A stretch of DNA of 64,000 bases, taken from the NCBI RefSeq assembly GCF_000521805.1, contig NZ_JAMB01000007.1, forward strand, positions 124,001 to 188,000, written 5' to 3'. This DNA is from Marinomonas ushuaiensis DSM 15871. GTDB taxonomy: Bacteria > Pseudomonadota > Gammaproteobacteria > Pseudomonadales > Marinomonadaceae. Below, one piece after another: positions 10,224 to 17,857 of the stretch (its first letter is position 1; each line of letters begins with the position of its first letter). Below the pieces are notes generated by a model. That model was not told the DNA's origin and searched no databases. It saw only the letters and a list, made by a program, of their open reading frames with translations. Made by a program: the position numbers and the translations under genes.

Positions 10224-11018
10224 TTGCTTAATTCTATTGCAGTGGCGACAACAGATAGGTTTTTAGAGTCGGAGTCTCGTTTATTGGCTCAGTCATTGAA
10301 TCTTCCATTTATTTTTCTCCATGAACCCATAAAGTATATTTCTAGTTACGACTACTTATTATTGAAAGCAGTGGATAGTGTCTCTATTGCGAAAACAGGG
10401 AAGGGCGCACCTAAACCAGTCTGTGTTGACTTTGCTTCAGGTGCAGTTGATCACAGAAGGCGCTTTGGTGGTGGCAAAGGACAAGATATTGCGAAAGCGG
10501 TTGGACTAAACAAGAGGTCTAGTTTATCTGTTTTAGATGCAACGGCAGGATTAGGGCGAGATGCTTTTGTTTTAGCTTGTCTTGGCTGTTCTGTCTCTCT
10601 TTGCGAAAGAGTTGGATTTGTGAGAGCTATGTTAGAAGATGGGTTATATCGTGGATCTTTTCATAGTGAAGTAGCTGATATTGTTGCTAGAATGCCTCTT
10701 TTGGATAGCGATATAACCGGACTTGATGAGGATGCCAAATTTGATGTGGTGTACTTAGATCCTATGTATCCACATACAGAGAAATCATCAGCAGCCGCAA
10801 AAAAAGAAATGGCATTTTTCCGGGATTTGGTCGGCAAGGACTTAGATGCAGACAATCTTTTGCCTCATGCTATGACCCTAGCCGAGTATCGAGTAGTTGT
10901 TAAACGCCCTAAAGGCGCACCATGTTTAAATGATGTTGAACCGACCTATCAGCTTGAAGGGAAGTCAGGTCGCTTTGATATTTATGTATTAAAGTCGCTC
11001 GATTTATTATCGGCTTAA
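10224..11018 (+). CDS. rsmJ: 16S rRNA (guanine-1516-N2)-methyltransferase RsmJ
   Basis: RsmJ methylates G1516 of 16S rRNA with SAM. The SAM motif [15 protein letters not shown] and the catalytic [10 protein letters not shown] segment are both clear, and [21 protein letters not shown] is typical of the YhiQ family just before the methyltransferase fold. Its 264 residues are slightly above E. coli length. Start TTG at 10224 follows TGGAGAA with 6-7 bases spacing; no better ATG exists. It converges on slyX. Confidence 0.92.
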   Translation: MLNSIAVATTDRFLESESRLLAQSLNLPFIFLHEPIKYISSYDYLLLKAVDSVSIAKTGKGAPKPVCVDFASGAVDHRRRFGGGKGQDIAKAVGLNKRSSLSVLDATAGLGRDAFVLACLGCSVSLCERVGFVRAMLEDGLYRGSFHSEVADIVARMPLLDSDITGLDEDAKFDVVYLDPMYPHTEKSSAAAKKEMAFFRDLVGKDLDADNLLPHAMTLAEYRVVVKRPKGAPCLNDVEPTYQLEGKSGRFDIYVLKSLDLLSA

Positions 11019-11036
11019 TACTTCTGGATTTAGATG

Positions 11037-11249
11037 TTAATAATGAGGTGGCCTTTCGCCCTCAGGAATAGATTGTTGTTGTCGATAAGACTCTAGTTGT
11101 TTACTGACCATGATGAACTTTTCTTTCATCATAAGTATGTCTTTTTGTTGGCGAATAAGTGCTTGATTTAAACTATCAATCGTATCTTCTTGAAATTGCA
11201 GTTTGAATTCTAATTCGTCTATACGTTGGTTGATTTCTGAGGTGTTCAT
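11037..11249 (-). CDS. slyX: SlyX family protein
   Basis: A 70-residue protein made almost wholly of a coiled coil (IDELEFKLQFQEDTIDSLN onward) with the C-terminal PPHY that characterises SlyX. No biochemical role is established for the family. It lies convergent with rsmJ, separated by 18 bases. Confidence 0.85.
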   Translation of the reverse strand: MNTSEINQRIDELEFKLQFQEDTIDSLNQALIRQQKDILMMKEKFIMVSKQLESYRQQQSIPEGERPPHY

Positions 11250-11536
11250 AGGTGCCTTCTGTGTGTTAACCTTACTAAACTAAGCTCTTGCTTTTAATTA
11301 GCTATTCTATACTTTATATGACGCAGGTATTGGGAATTTAAAGTAAAGAATGGCGTGAAAATTGCTCTTAAAAGAAGGTAAGTATTTTACTACTATCTTC
11401 TTAAGCTTCACATGGCGATTTCATAAAGAGTTTGGTAAATATTTATTTATTCACTTTTGCACTAATACAAAGTTCTATTTTTTAAAAATAGATTTTGTTT
11501 AACAATAATATTTAATTTAATAAGAGAAATACTGTT

Positions 11537-12007
11537 ATGAATGATCATCAGGATAATGTTTCGCAAAATAATGGGGCTTCTGTTGGTTCCGGTTTTTTTT
11601 CACTACGTACATTGGTTGTTAGTGTTGTTATAGCTTTGATCGTACCTTTGTTAATCGCAGGGGTGTTGAAAGAAGAAATAGGTACCAATTTTCTAATATA
11701 TTTTGGCTTTATTTTCGTATCTGTTTATGTCGGATCTACGATTAGTCAAGCTCGCTTTACTGGTTATGATTCAGATTCCGATGAAGACGAAGATGATGAC
11801 CGTGAACAAGGTACTGTAAAGTGGTTTAATTCATCAAAAGGCTTCGGCTTTTTGACAATGGAAAATGGCGATGATGTATTTGTTCATTACCGTGCTATTC
11901 GTGGACGTGGACGCCGTTTTCTTGTTGAAGGTCAAATAGTTCGTTTTTATGTGACCGAAGGTGAAAAAGGTAAACAAGCCGAGAACGTTTCCATTATTCG
12001 CGGTTAA
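11537..12007 (+). CDS. Membrane-anchored cold-shock domain protein
   Basis: The C-terminal two-fifths (residues 91-155) is a complete CspA-type nucleic-acid-binding domain: [15 protein letters not shown] contains RNP1 (KGFGFL, 101-106) and VFVHY (114-118) is RNP2. Before it come two hydrophobic helices (about 24-43 and 51-70) and a strongly acidic linker at 77-90 ([13 protein letters not shown]). The helices and linker suggest an inner-membrane protein that holds the RNA-binding domain on the cytoplasmic side; that topology is inferred. Ordinary Csp proteins are about 70 residues with no anchor. It stands alone, with a 287-base upstream gap that could hold a long cold-responsive leader. Confidence 0.85.
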   Translation: MNDHQDNVSQNNGASVGSGFFSLRTLVVSVVIALIVPLLIAGVLKEEIGTNFLIYFGFIFVSVYVGSTISQARFTGYDSDSDEDEDDDREQGTVKWFNSSKGFGFLTMENGDDVFVHYRAIRGRGRRFLVEGQIVRFYVTEGEKGKQAENVSIIRG

Positions 12008-12048
12008 TTGTTTGTCACTATTTTTTCATTCGATTTAAGAGGCTAAAT

Positions 12049-12546
12049 ATGTCTACTGTAACTCTAAAAGGTACTGCTTTTGAAACTGTTGGTTCTCTTC
12101 CTGCAGTTGGTTCTACTGCCCCAGCATTTGAGTTAGTTAAAACGGACTTGTCTGTTGTAACTTTGGCAGATTATAAAGGCGCTAAATTGGTGCTTAATAT
12201 CTTTCCTTCTATCGATACGCCTACTTGTGCAACATCGGTACGAAAGTTCAACGAATCCGCTGCTGCGTTTAAAGGCGTTAATGTGATTTGTGTTTCGGCT
12301 GATTTGCCTTTCGCTGTTGCACGTTTTTGTGGTGCAGAAGGTATTGATAATGTTGATACGGGCTCTAGCTTCCGTTCAACGTTTGGTGAAGATTACGGTT
12401 TGAATTTCTCTACTGGGCCACTTGTTGGTCTTTTGTCTCGTGCTGTTGTTGTATTAGATGAAAATGGTAAAGTTATTTATACTGAGCAAGTTGCAGAAAC
12501 AGCAGATGAACCTAATTACGAAGCAGCCTTAGCGGTATTGGCGTAA
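12049..12546 (+). CDS. tpx: Thiol peroxidase Tpx
   Basis: An atypical 2-Cys peroxiredoxin of 165 residues that reduces hydroperoxides with thioredoxin. The peroxidatic cysteine is C60 in the segment SIDTPTCATSVRKFN and the resolving cysteine is C94 in ARFCGAEG. The N-terminal VGSTAPAFELV segment is also typical. AAGAGG lies before the ATG. It ends in a terminator shared with panD. Confidence 0.95.
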   Translation: MSTVTLKGTAFETVGSLPAVGSTAPAFELVKTDLSVVTLADYKGAKLVLNIFPSIDTPTCATSVRKFNESAAAFKGVNVICVSADLPFAVARFCGAEGIDNVDTGSSFRSTFGEDYGLNFSTGPLVGLLSRAVVVLDENGKVIYTEQVAETADEPNYEAALAVLA

Positions 12547-12583
12547 TTTTCTACTGCATGCATTGAGTTAAAAAAAGCTCAAT

Positions 12584-12622
12584 AAAAAGTCAGTTTTACT
12601 TTAAGTAAAACTGACTTTTTTT
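12584..12622. terminator. Bidirectional intrinsic terminator between tpx and panD
   Basis: AAAAAGTCAGTTTTACT (12584-12600) and AGTAAAACTGACTTTTT (12604-12620) form a perfect 17-bp stem with a three-base loop. T-runs occur on both strands, so it can end tpx on the plus strand and panD on the minus strand. Confidence 0.9.
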
Positions 12623-12650
12623 ATGCTTAAAATTTCAGTAGAAAAAAGAT

Positions 12651-13031
12651 CTAGTTTTTTTGTACTGGTATTGTATTGGTTGTTCTTTCAACGCTGTTGT
12701 CTTTGTTTAGATAGACAAGTTTAGGTTTAAAATGATCTGCTATAGCTTCATCCATTTGGCCGTAAGCAGCAATAATCACTCGATCACCCACTTGTACTTT
12801 TCTGGCTGCTGCACCATTCATTGAAATCGTGCCTGACCCAGCTTCAGCAAGAATGACATAAGTATGGAAGCGTTCACCATTATCTACGTTGTAGATGTCT
12901 ATTTTTTCAAAATCTCGAAAACCAGCGAGTTCTACAAGGTCTTTATCGATGGCGCATGAGCCGTCGTACCAAAGCTCAGCTTGAGTTACGCTGGCCATGT
13001 GAAGTTTGCCTTTAAGAAGTGTAATTTGCAT
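12651..13031 (-). CDS. panD: Aspartate 1-decarboxylase PanD (proenzyme)
   Basis: PanD makes beta-alanine from aspartate for pantothenate and CoA. It is a pyruvoyl enzyme that cuts itself between Gly24 and Ser25, and that pair is present in YDGSCAID. The N-terminus [20 protein letters not shown] matches the family, so the first Met (not Met12) is the start. At 126 residues it is normal. No other pantothenate gene is adjacent. Confidence 0.96.
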   Translation of the reverse strand: MQITLLKGKLHMASVTQAELWYDGSCAIDKDLVELAGFRDFEKIDIYNVDNGERFHTYVILAEAGSGTISMNGAAARKVQVGDRVIIAAYGQMDEAIADHFKPKLVYLNKDNSVERTTNTIPVQKN

Positions 13032-13097
13032 GTATAAAGTCTCTGTTAGTGTTTCTGTATAGCATTTTTTGGGTGTGACATCTTTTTTAAGGAAGGG

Positions 13098-13472
13098 TTA
13101 GTTCCAAATAAATGGGCCTTCTTCATCTTTGTTTATCCGCCACCATTGATCTGGGTCTTGATTCCCTTCTTCTTCCCATCCTTGAAAATTGCAACGCACT
13201 TCACAACCAAGAGATTCGAAGACTTGTTTTGCACAAGAAATATCATTTTCCCAAGGTGTTTTGTCTGATTCAAACCAGATGGAAGTAAATCGTTTACCTG
13301 CTGCTTTTTCTAAAATAGTCACGTCAATATCATGGCCATTAGAATTGATGGTCACTTTTGTACATAGTTTTGAAGGTGTACTTTTTTTGATAAGAGAGAA
13401 CTCTTCTTCAAACCAAGTAATTATCTTCTCTGTTGGGCAGGATAATACATATATTTCGATGTCTGATTGCAT
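13098..13472 (-). CDS. Small protein of unknown function
   Basis: I do not recognise this 124-residue protein. It is soluble, acidic and tryptophan-rich, with no signal peptide or membrane helix. Features seen: a CPTEKIITWFEEEF start, KRFTSIWFESDKTPWEND in the middle, a C-terminal DPDQWWRINKDEEGPFIW and several cysteines. It starts 4 bases after the stop of the upstream 88-residue membrane protein, with AAGGA inside that gene as ribosome binding site. The codon use looks like its neighbours. Probably the last gene of the dapE transcript. Confidence 0.65.
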   Translation of the reverse strand: MQSDIEIYVLSCPTEKIITWFEEEFSLIKKSTPSKLCTKVTINSNGHDIDVTILEKAAGKRFTSIWFESDKTPWENDISCAKQVFESLGCEVRCNFQGWEEEGNQDPDQWWRINKDEEGPFIWN

Positions 13473-13476
13473 CGCT

Positions 13477-13743
13477 TTAATCCTTCTTTTTGATTATGTG
13501 ATAAATCCTAAAAACGCTCATTGATAAGTAACCAACAAGCGCCCAAAGTGCACCAGCTCCAGCTATTATCAATCCTAATAAGGCAATAATTTCTTGAATG
13601 ATGGATTCTGCAATCACTCGATCTGCGGTCATGACTATCAAAACGCCAAAAAGAAGAACCAATCCGCCTTGGATTATTTTCTTAAGTGCGAGGGCAGGAT
13701 TATTGCCCAACTTGAGAGCTAACTTATGTATCGAGTTTTTCAT
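13477..13743 (-). CDS. Small two-helix membrane protein of unknown function
   Basis: An 88-residue protein with two hydrophobic helices (about 26-42, LVLLFGVLIVMTADR, and 50-75, IIALLGLIIAGAGALWALVGYL) and basic ends (IIKKKD at the C-terminus). It starts 13 bases after dapE and is followed at 4 bases by the unknown 124-residue gene. In E. coli another tiny membrane gene (ypfN) also follows dapE, but I cannot claim homology. Confidence 0.65.
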   Translation of the reverse strand: MKNSIHKLALKLGNNPALALKKIIQGGLVLLFGVLIVMTADRVIAESIIQEIIALLGLIIAGAGALWALVGYLSMSVFRIYHIIKKKD

Positions 13744-13756
13744 TCAGTGCACTGGC

Positions 13757-14902
13757 TCAAGACTTATTTACAAAGAGATTTTGTAATATACGAGTATAAA
13801 TTTTAGAAAGGTTATTAAGACTTTCAGCATCTACGCATTCATTAATTTGGTGGATTGTCGCATTTATTGGCCCAAGTTCAACTACTTGTGTACCCATTTT
13901 TGCAATAAATCTTCCGTCAGAAGTGCCACCTGATGTTGATAATTCTGGGGTTATGTTAACCGTGGTTTGTACTGCTTCTACTATTGCGTCAACTAAGTTT
14001 CCAGGACGTGTTAAAAATGGAAGTCCGTTATATGTCCATTCAATGTCATAGCGTAGGTTGTGTTTTTCTAGAATATCGATAACCAGAACTTTCAAAGCAT
14101 CAAAATCGAGCTCTGAAGAGAACCGGAAATTAAATTGCGCGTTCAGTTTTCCTGGGACAACATTTGTTGCGCCTGTCCCAGCTTGAATGTTTGATACTTG
14201 GAAACTGGTTGGTGGGAAGAAATCGTTACCATCGTCCCAATGAGCGCTGGCCATTTCAGCTAATGCTGGTGCGGCAAGATGAATAGGGTTTTCAGCTAGA
14301 TGGGGGTAAGCAACATGGCCTTGTTTGCCATGTACAGTTAAATCGCCACTGAATGAACCTCGGCGGCCATTTTTGATAATGTCGCCGAGTGTTTTGGTGC
14401 TAGAAGGTTCGCCAACAATACACCAGTCCACTGTTTCGTTACGTTCCATAAGGGCATCAACAACGCGAGTTGTTCCATCAACAAATGGGCCTTCTTCATC
14501 GCTGGTGATTAGAAATGAAATTTGACCTTCATGATCTGGGTGTTCTGCAATAAAGGCTTCTACGGCTGTTACCATAGCAGCAAGGCTGCCTTTCATGTCT
14601 GCTGCGCCTCGTCCATAAAGCATGCCATCAAGAATCGTTGGAGAGAAAGGAGGCACTTTCCATTCAGATTCAGGGCCGGTTGGCACGACATCGGTGTGTC
14701 CAGCAAAGCAAAGGTTTGGGCCTGATGTGCCACGTTTAGCGTAGAAGTTTTTTACCTCTCCAAATGGCATGTATTCGACTTCAAAACCAATGTTCTTTAA
14801 TCGATTAATCATTAGATCTTGGCAGCCAGCATCTTCAGGAGTAACCGAAGGGCGTGAGATGAGATCTATGGCGAGTTTTAGTGTAGGTGACAAGTCAGAC
14901 AT
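13757..14902 (-). CDS. dapE: Succinyl-diaminopimelate desuccinylase DapE
   Basis: DapE removes succinate from N-succinyl-LL-diaminopimelate, a late step of lysine and peptidoglycan precursor synthesis. It is an M20-family di-zinc enzyme. Metal and catalytic motifs are all present: [23 protein letters not shown], the catalytic glutamates in [19 protein letters not shown] and HQINECV near the end. Length of 381 residues is normal. The ATG is preceded by AAAGGTAAAG. It shares the minus strand with dapD, dapC and the yffB-like gene, with one small plus-strand gene between. Confidence 0.96.
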   Translation of the reverse strand: MSDLSPTLKLAIDLISRPSVTPEDAGCQDLMINRLKNIGFEVEYMPFGEVKNFYAKRGTSGPNLCFAGHTDVVPTGPESEWKVPPFSPTILDGMLYGRGAADMKGSLAAMVTAVEAFIAEHPDHEGQISFLITSDEEGPFVDGTTRVVDALMERNETVDWCIVGEPSSTKTLGDIIKNGRRGSFSGDLTVHGKQGHVAYPHLAENPIHLAAPALAEMASAHWDDGNDFFPPTSFQVSNIQAGTGATNVVPGKLNAQFNFRFSSELDFDALKVLVIDILEKHNLRYDIEWTYNGLPFLTRPGNLVDAIVEAVQTTVNITPELSTSGGTSDGRFIAKMGTQVVELGPINATIHQINECVDAESLNNLSKIYTRILQNLFVNKS

Positions 14903-14981
14903 TCTTTACCTTTGCGTTTGTTTTCGCTACTTTATGAGAGATTCTGTTACTATAACAGGAGATTCAATTTAAGGTGGCGTT

Positions 14982-15179
14982 ATGAAATTTGGTGTTGTAG
15001 TTCTTTTTAGTTTGATTTCAGCAGGCTGTAGTTTGTTGGGACAGCAACCTATTGTTCAGGAGTCCTATTTTGTTCCGGTTATACGCTCTGATGTCTCATC
15101 TTCTGGTTATACACCGAGTGTGACGCCTGCAACTCAGCAAAAAACAACACCGCGTATTTATACTCCAGTTTTACGTTAA
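14982..15179 (+). CDS. Small predicted lipoprotein
   Basis: A 65-residue reading frame with a short signal peptide and a lipobox, SLISAGC (cysteine at about residue 16), then a Ser/Thr/Pro-rich tail. AAGGTGG precedes the ATG. It is divergent from dapE and its stop overlaps the stop of the convergent yffB-like gene. The signal and ribosome site support a real gene, but the shortness and composition leave doubt. The function is unknown. Confidence 0.55.
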   Translation: MKFGVVVLFSLISAGCSLLGQQPIVQESYFVPVIRSDVSSSGYTPSVTPATQQKTTPRIYTPVLR

Positions 15180-15520
15180 AGTAACTTTTGGGCGTATTCT
15201 TCAGCGTTAAAGCCTAGGTGAATAGCGTCGTTTTGTATTAACAAAGGGCGCTTAATCATAGAGGATTGTTTTACCACAATGTTAACGGCTTTTTCGTTAT
15301 CCATTGTGTTTTTAATTTCTTCGTCTAATTTCCGCCATGTTGTACCGCGTTTATTAATCACGTTTTCCCAGCCTAGCTGATCTATCCAAGCTTTCGCTAT
15401 TGATACATCTAGACCCTCTTTTTTGTAGTCATGGAATCGGTATTCAATCTTATGATCATCTAGCCAGCGAAAGGCTTTCTTCATGGTATCGCAGTTTTTA
15501 ATGCCGTAAACTTCTATCAT
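15176..15520 (-). CDS. Spx/ArsC-like reductase family protein (YffB type)
   Basis: A 114-residue thioredoxin-fold protein of the ArsC/Spx/YffB family, starting MIEVYGIKNCDTMKKAF. It has one active-site cysteine (C10), not a CXXC pair, and the basic RPLLI motif (KRPLLIQND) near residue 92. In E. coli yffB lies next to dapE. The physiological substrate is not known; calling it arsenate reductase would go too far. GGAGAATATTTC precedes the ATG. Confidence 0.85.
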   Translation of the reverse strand: MIEVYGIKNCDTMKKAFRWLDDHKIEYRFHDYKKEGLDVSIAKAWIDQLGWENVINKRGTTWRKLDEEIKNTMDNEKAVNIVVKQSSMIKRPLLIQNDAIHLGFNAEEYAQKLL

Positions 15521-15540
15521 GAAATATTCTCCAATAATTA

Positions 15541-15568
15541 AATACCAAGCTCAATAGAGCTTGGTATT
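15541..15568 (-). terminator. Hairpin between dapD and the yffB-like gene
   Basis: AATACCAAGCTC (15541-15552) and GAGCTTGGTATT (15557-15568) make a perfect 12-bp stem with a four-base loop. On the minus strand it follows dapD and is trailed by TTAATTATT, a weak U-tract, so it may end or attenuate dapD transcripts. Confidence 0.6.
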
Positions 15569-15577
15569 TATTGTGGA

Positions 15578-16615
15578 TTAGTTGTGTGCGTGTAATTCTT
15601 CGTTCAGCGCAATAGCGGTTTTATTTGTGCGGCATTCAACGGCGCCGGTTTCGGAGTTGCGAATGAACAACAGGTCTGATTTACCAGAAAGATCGCGACC
15701 CTTAACAATAGCAACTTGTTTACCGTCTGCATCACGTAGCAAGATTTTTTGTCCAGCAGTTACATAAAGACCAGCTTCCACTGTGCAACGGTCGCCTAGA
15801 CCAATACCAATACCTGAGTTTGCACCTACAAGACATTTTTCACCAACGCCGATCACGATGTTACCACCACCTGAAAGTGTGCCCATTGTTGAGCAGCCTG
15901 CGCCAAGGTCGGAACCTTCACCGATTACAACCCCAGCAGAGATGCGGCCTTCAATCATACTATTGCCTAGCGTACCAGCATTGAAGTTACAGAAACCTTC
16001 GTGCATAACGGTTGTGCCTTCACCAAGATGTGCGCCCAAGCGAATACGTGCAGCGTTACCAATACGAATGCCGCTTGGTACGACGAAGTTGGCCATTTTA
16101 GGGAATTTATCGACACTAAATACTTCGATAGTGCGACCTTCCATGCGAGCGCTTAGCTGACGATCGGCTAGTTCGCGAACATCAATGGGGCCTTCGCTTG
16201 TCCATGCAGTATTGATCAAAAGACCAAACATACCATCAAGTACTGTGCCGTGAGGTTTGACTAGGCGGTGTGAAATAAGCTGTAATTTTAAATAAGCTTC
16301 TGCTGGATTAGTTGGCGCTTCGTTTGTTGCTAATACGCATAAAATGATTGGCTGGGTAGAGGCTTTTAAACGTGAAGCAAGTTCAGCTTGTTCAATGTTG
16401 CCAGCTTTTAAAAGATTCATATGTAGGCGGTTGAGGTCGCTTTCATCAAGGGTCAAGGTGCTATTTCCACCTTCGTAGTTCGTGCTTTCTAGTAATGCGT
16501 CTAATGTGCTTTTTTCAGCACCTAAGCTAGGTGTTGAGTAGAAAACTTCTAGCCAGTTGCCTTCTTTATTCTGTGTGCCAATGCCTAGGCCGAATGCAAA
16601 AATTGTATTGCTCAT
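15578..16615 (-). CDS. dapD: Tetrahydrodipicolinate N-succinyltransferase DapD
   Basis: DapD transfers succinyl from succinyl-CoA to tetrahydrodipicolinate, opening the succinylase branch to diaminopimelate. It is 345 residues, the longer class found in pseudomonads and their relatives, rather than the 274-residue E. coli class. A left-handed beta-helix of hexapeptide repeats is visible from about residue 185 to 290 (for example RLGAHLGEGTTVMHEG and GEGSDLGAGCSTMGTLSGGG). GGAGAAAAAGAC precedes the ATG. Upstream on the same strand are dapC and glnD. Confidence 0.95.
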   Translation of the reverse strand: MSNTIFAFGLGIGTQNKEGNWLEVFYSTPSLGAEKSTLDALLESTNYEGGNSTLTLDESDLNRLHMNLLKAGNIEQAELASRLKASTQPIILCVLATNEAPTNPAEAYLKLQLISHRLVKPHGTVLDGMFGLLINTAWTSEGPIDVRELADRQLSARMEGRTIEVFSVDKFPKMANFVVPSGIRIGNAARIRLGAHLGEGTTVMHEGFCNFNAGTLGNSMIEGRISAGVVIGEGSDLGAGCSTMGTLSGGGNIVIGVGEKCLVGANSGIGIGLGDRCTVEAGLYVTAGQKILLRDADGKQVAIVKGRDLSGKSDLLFIRNSETGAVECRTNKTAIALNEELHAHN

Positions 16616-16651
16616 GTCTTTTTCTCCAAACTGAGTTTTATTGCTAATAGG

Positions 16652-17854
16652 TTATTTTTGGGTGAGGTTATTACGCTGAAGAAAGGCTTTGATTCTTTTT
16701 GCTGCCTCAACGCACTCAAATTCTTCTGCTACAAGAGCCATACGAACATGATCGCTACCTGGGTTGTTGCCATTTATATCTCGACCCAAATAGCTGCCAG
16801 GTAGTACCAATACAGCTTCTTCTTGATATAAAGATTTACAAAATTCTTCATCTGTCATATTTACTTCGGGCCATAAATAAAAGCCTGCCTCTGGCTTAGA
16901 GACTTTCATATAAGGAGATAGAATCTCCAGAACAGAGTTGAATTTACGGGTGTAGATTTCACGGTTTTTTATAACATGCTCTTCATCGTTCCAGGCGGCA
17001 ATAGAAGCATCCTGATGATGAATTGGCATCGCGCAACCTTGGTAGGTTCGATACAAAAGAAAAGGTTTTAATATGGATGCGTCGCCAGCAACAAAGCCCG
17101 AGCGCAAGCCTGGTAAATTAGAGCGTTTTGATAAGGATTGGAATATTAAGCAGTGCTTGTAATCTTTATTGCCTAGTATCTTGCATGCTTCCAGTAGGCC
17201 TAGTGGTGCTTGATCTCCAAAATAAATTTCTGAATAACATTCGTCAGCAACAATAGTAAAGTTAAAGGCTTTTGCTTTTTCGATAAGGTAAGCGTATTCC
17301 TCAAGCGTTGTTACTGTGCCGCTTGGGTTGTTTGGCGAACACACGAATAGCACTTCACAGCGCTTCCAAACAGCATCGCTGACACTTTGATAATCAATCT
17401 TGTATTTTGTTTCTGATCCGCAAGGAAGAAAATGAAGGTCGGCACCAGCAAGAATGCCTGCTCCTTCATAAATCTGATAAAAAGGGTTCGGGCTCACAAC
17501 AAGAGGTTTATCTTTTTCGCCAACTAATGTTTGGGTTATCGCGAAAAGAGCTTCTCGGGTGCCTGAAACAGGGAGTATTTGCGTATCAGGGTTAAGATCG
17601 TCGAGTTTAAAGCGGCGTTTTGTCCATTCGCTGATAGCACTTCGTAAAGGTAGTTCACCTTTTGTGCTTGGGTACTTACTAACGCCGCTCAAACTGTTGG
17701 CGAGTGTATCTACAACAATGGCTGGCGCTTCATGTTGTGGCTCGCCAATGGTGAGTTTAATTAATGGCTGTTCGGGGTTTGGTGTTAACCCTTCTAGAAG
17801 CTCTGCAAGCTTTTGGAATGGGTACGGGTGCAAAGAATGTATAAGAGGGTTCAT
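16652..17854 (-). CDS. dapC: Succinyldiaminopimelate aminotransferase DapC
   Basis: A 400-residue class I PLP aminotransferase that converts N-succinyl-2-amino-6-ketopimelate to succinyl-diaminopimelate with glutamate. Visible are PVSGTREALFAI, the CSPNNPSGTVTTLEEY loop, VADECYSEIYF with the PLP-contacting Asp and Tyr, and the PLP lysine in FQSLSKRSNLPGLRSGF. Placement between dapD and glnD supports DapC over other class I members. It starts 3 bases after the glnD stop, indicating co-transcription. Confidence 0.93.
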   Translation of the reverse strand: MNPLIHSLHPYPFQKLAELLEGLTPNPEQPLIKLTIGEPQHEAPAIVVDTLANSLSGVSKYPSTKGELPLRSAISEWTKRRFKLDDLNPDTQILPVSGTREALFAITQTLVGEKDKPLVVSPNPFYQIYEGAGILAGADLHFLPCGSETKYKIDYQSVSDAVWKRCEVLFVCSPNNPSGTVTTLEEYAYLIEKAKAFNFTIVADECYSEIYFGDQAPLGLLEACKILGNKDYKHCLIFQSLSKRSNLPGLRSGFVAGDASILKPFLLYRTYQGCAMPIHHQDASIAAWNDEEHVIKNREIYTRKFNSVLEILSPYMKVSKPEAGFYLWPEVNMTDEEFCKSLYQEEAVLVLPGSYLGRDINGNNPGSDHVRMALVAEEFECVEAAKRIKAFLQRNNLTQK

Positions 17855-17857
17855 TTT

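Noticed and set aside
13189..13524. A 111-codon plus-strand frame.
   Set aside because: It is the complement of the minus-strand gene at 13098-13472, has no ribosome site, and composition typical of a shadow frame.
15176..15520. Annotation as arsenate reductase.
   Set aside because: It is of the YffB/Spx-like subgroup, with one cysteine and no arsenic-resistance neighbours.
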